DNA from: Alphaproteobacteria bacterium
GTDB taxonomy: Bacteria; Pseudomonadota; Alphaproteobacteria; Rhodospirillales; Magnetospirillaceae
Direction of reading: 5' to 3'
Assembly: GCA_015232485.1 (NCBI GenBank)
Contig: JADFZP010000086.1
Location: forward strand, 4,564 to 9,658
DNA: 5,095 bases
This document shows positions 5,093 to 5,095 of the stretch, in pieces. Each line of letters begins with the position of its first letter. The first letter of the stretch is position 1. The position numbers and the translations under genes are program-made. The notes beneath the pieces were generated by a model. It saw only the letters and a program-made list of their open reading frames with translations, searched no databases and was not told the DNA's origin.

Positions 5093-5095
5093 CGA

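Overview
The window is GC-rich throughout. Its gene families, high third-position G/C, compact gene packing and use of GTG/TTG starts suggest an alphaproteobacterial chromosome, most likely Rhodospirillales (the Magnetospirillum/Azospirillum side). That placement is inferred from sequence style, not from a database match. No insertion sequences, CRISPR arrays, tRNAs or rRNAs are visible, and it reads as ordinary chromosomal backbone.

Layout from left to right. A small 67-aa minus-strand gene of unknown function (123-326) is followed, in its direction of transcription, by a perfect 11-bp hairpin (79-106). A 184-bp intergenic region containing an inverted repeat (406-428) separates it from a divergent NarL/FixJ-type response regulator (511-1140, plus). 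The regulator converges with only 5 nt between stop codons on a three-gene minus-strand cluster, which reads in transcription order: a YegS/DagK-like lipid kinase (2958-2065, probably starting at TTG), a DUF2383-like helical-bundle protein (2078-1638, overlapping the kinase by 14 nt) and a secreted single-domain rhodanese (1574-1146).

A short divergent control region (2959-3068) holds a well-spaced sigma70-type promoter for the plus strand and a possible minus-strand -10 box sharing the same TATA core. To its right is a 669-aa multidomain protein (3069-5078, plus). It has two N-terminal membrane helices, a HAMP-like linker and coiled coil, a PAS domain, a degenerate histidine-kinase core lacking the phospho-accepting His, and a C-terminal DnaQ-like DEDDh 3'-5' exonuclease with all five catalytic residues intact.

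The most noteworthy item is this last gene: a membrane-tethered sensor whose kinase module looks dead but whose output domain is an apparently active exonuclease. The lipid kinase, helical-bundle protein and periplasmic rhodanese are probably co-transcribed and may serve an envelope- or stress-related role, but nothing in the sequence fixes their joint pathway. The response regulator has no intact partner kinase in the window.
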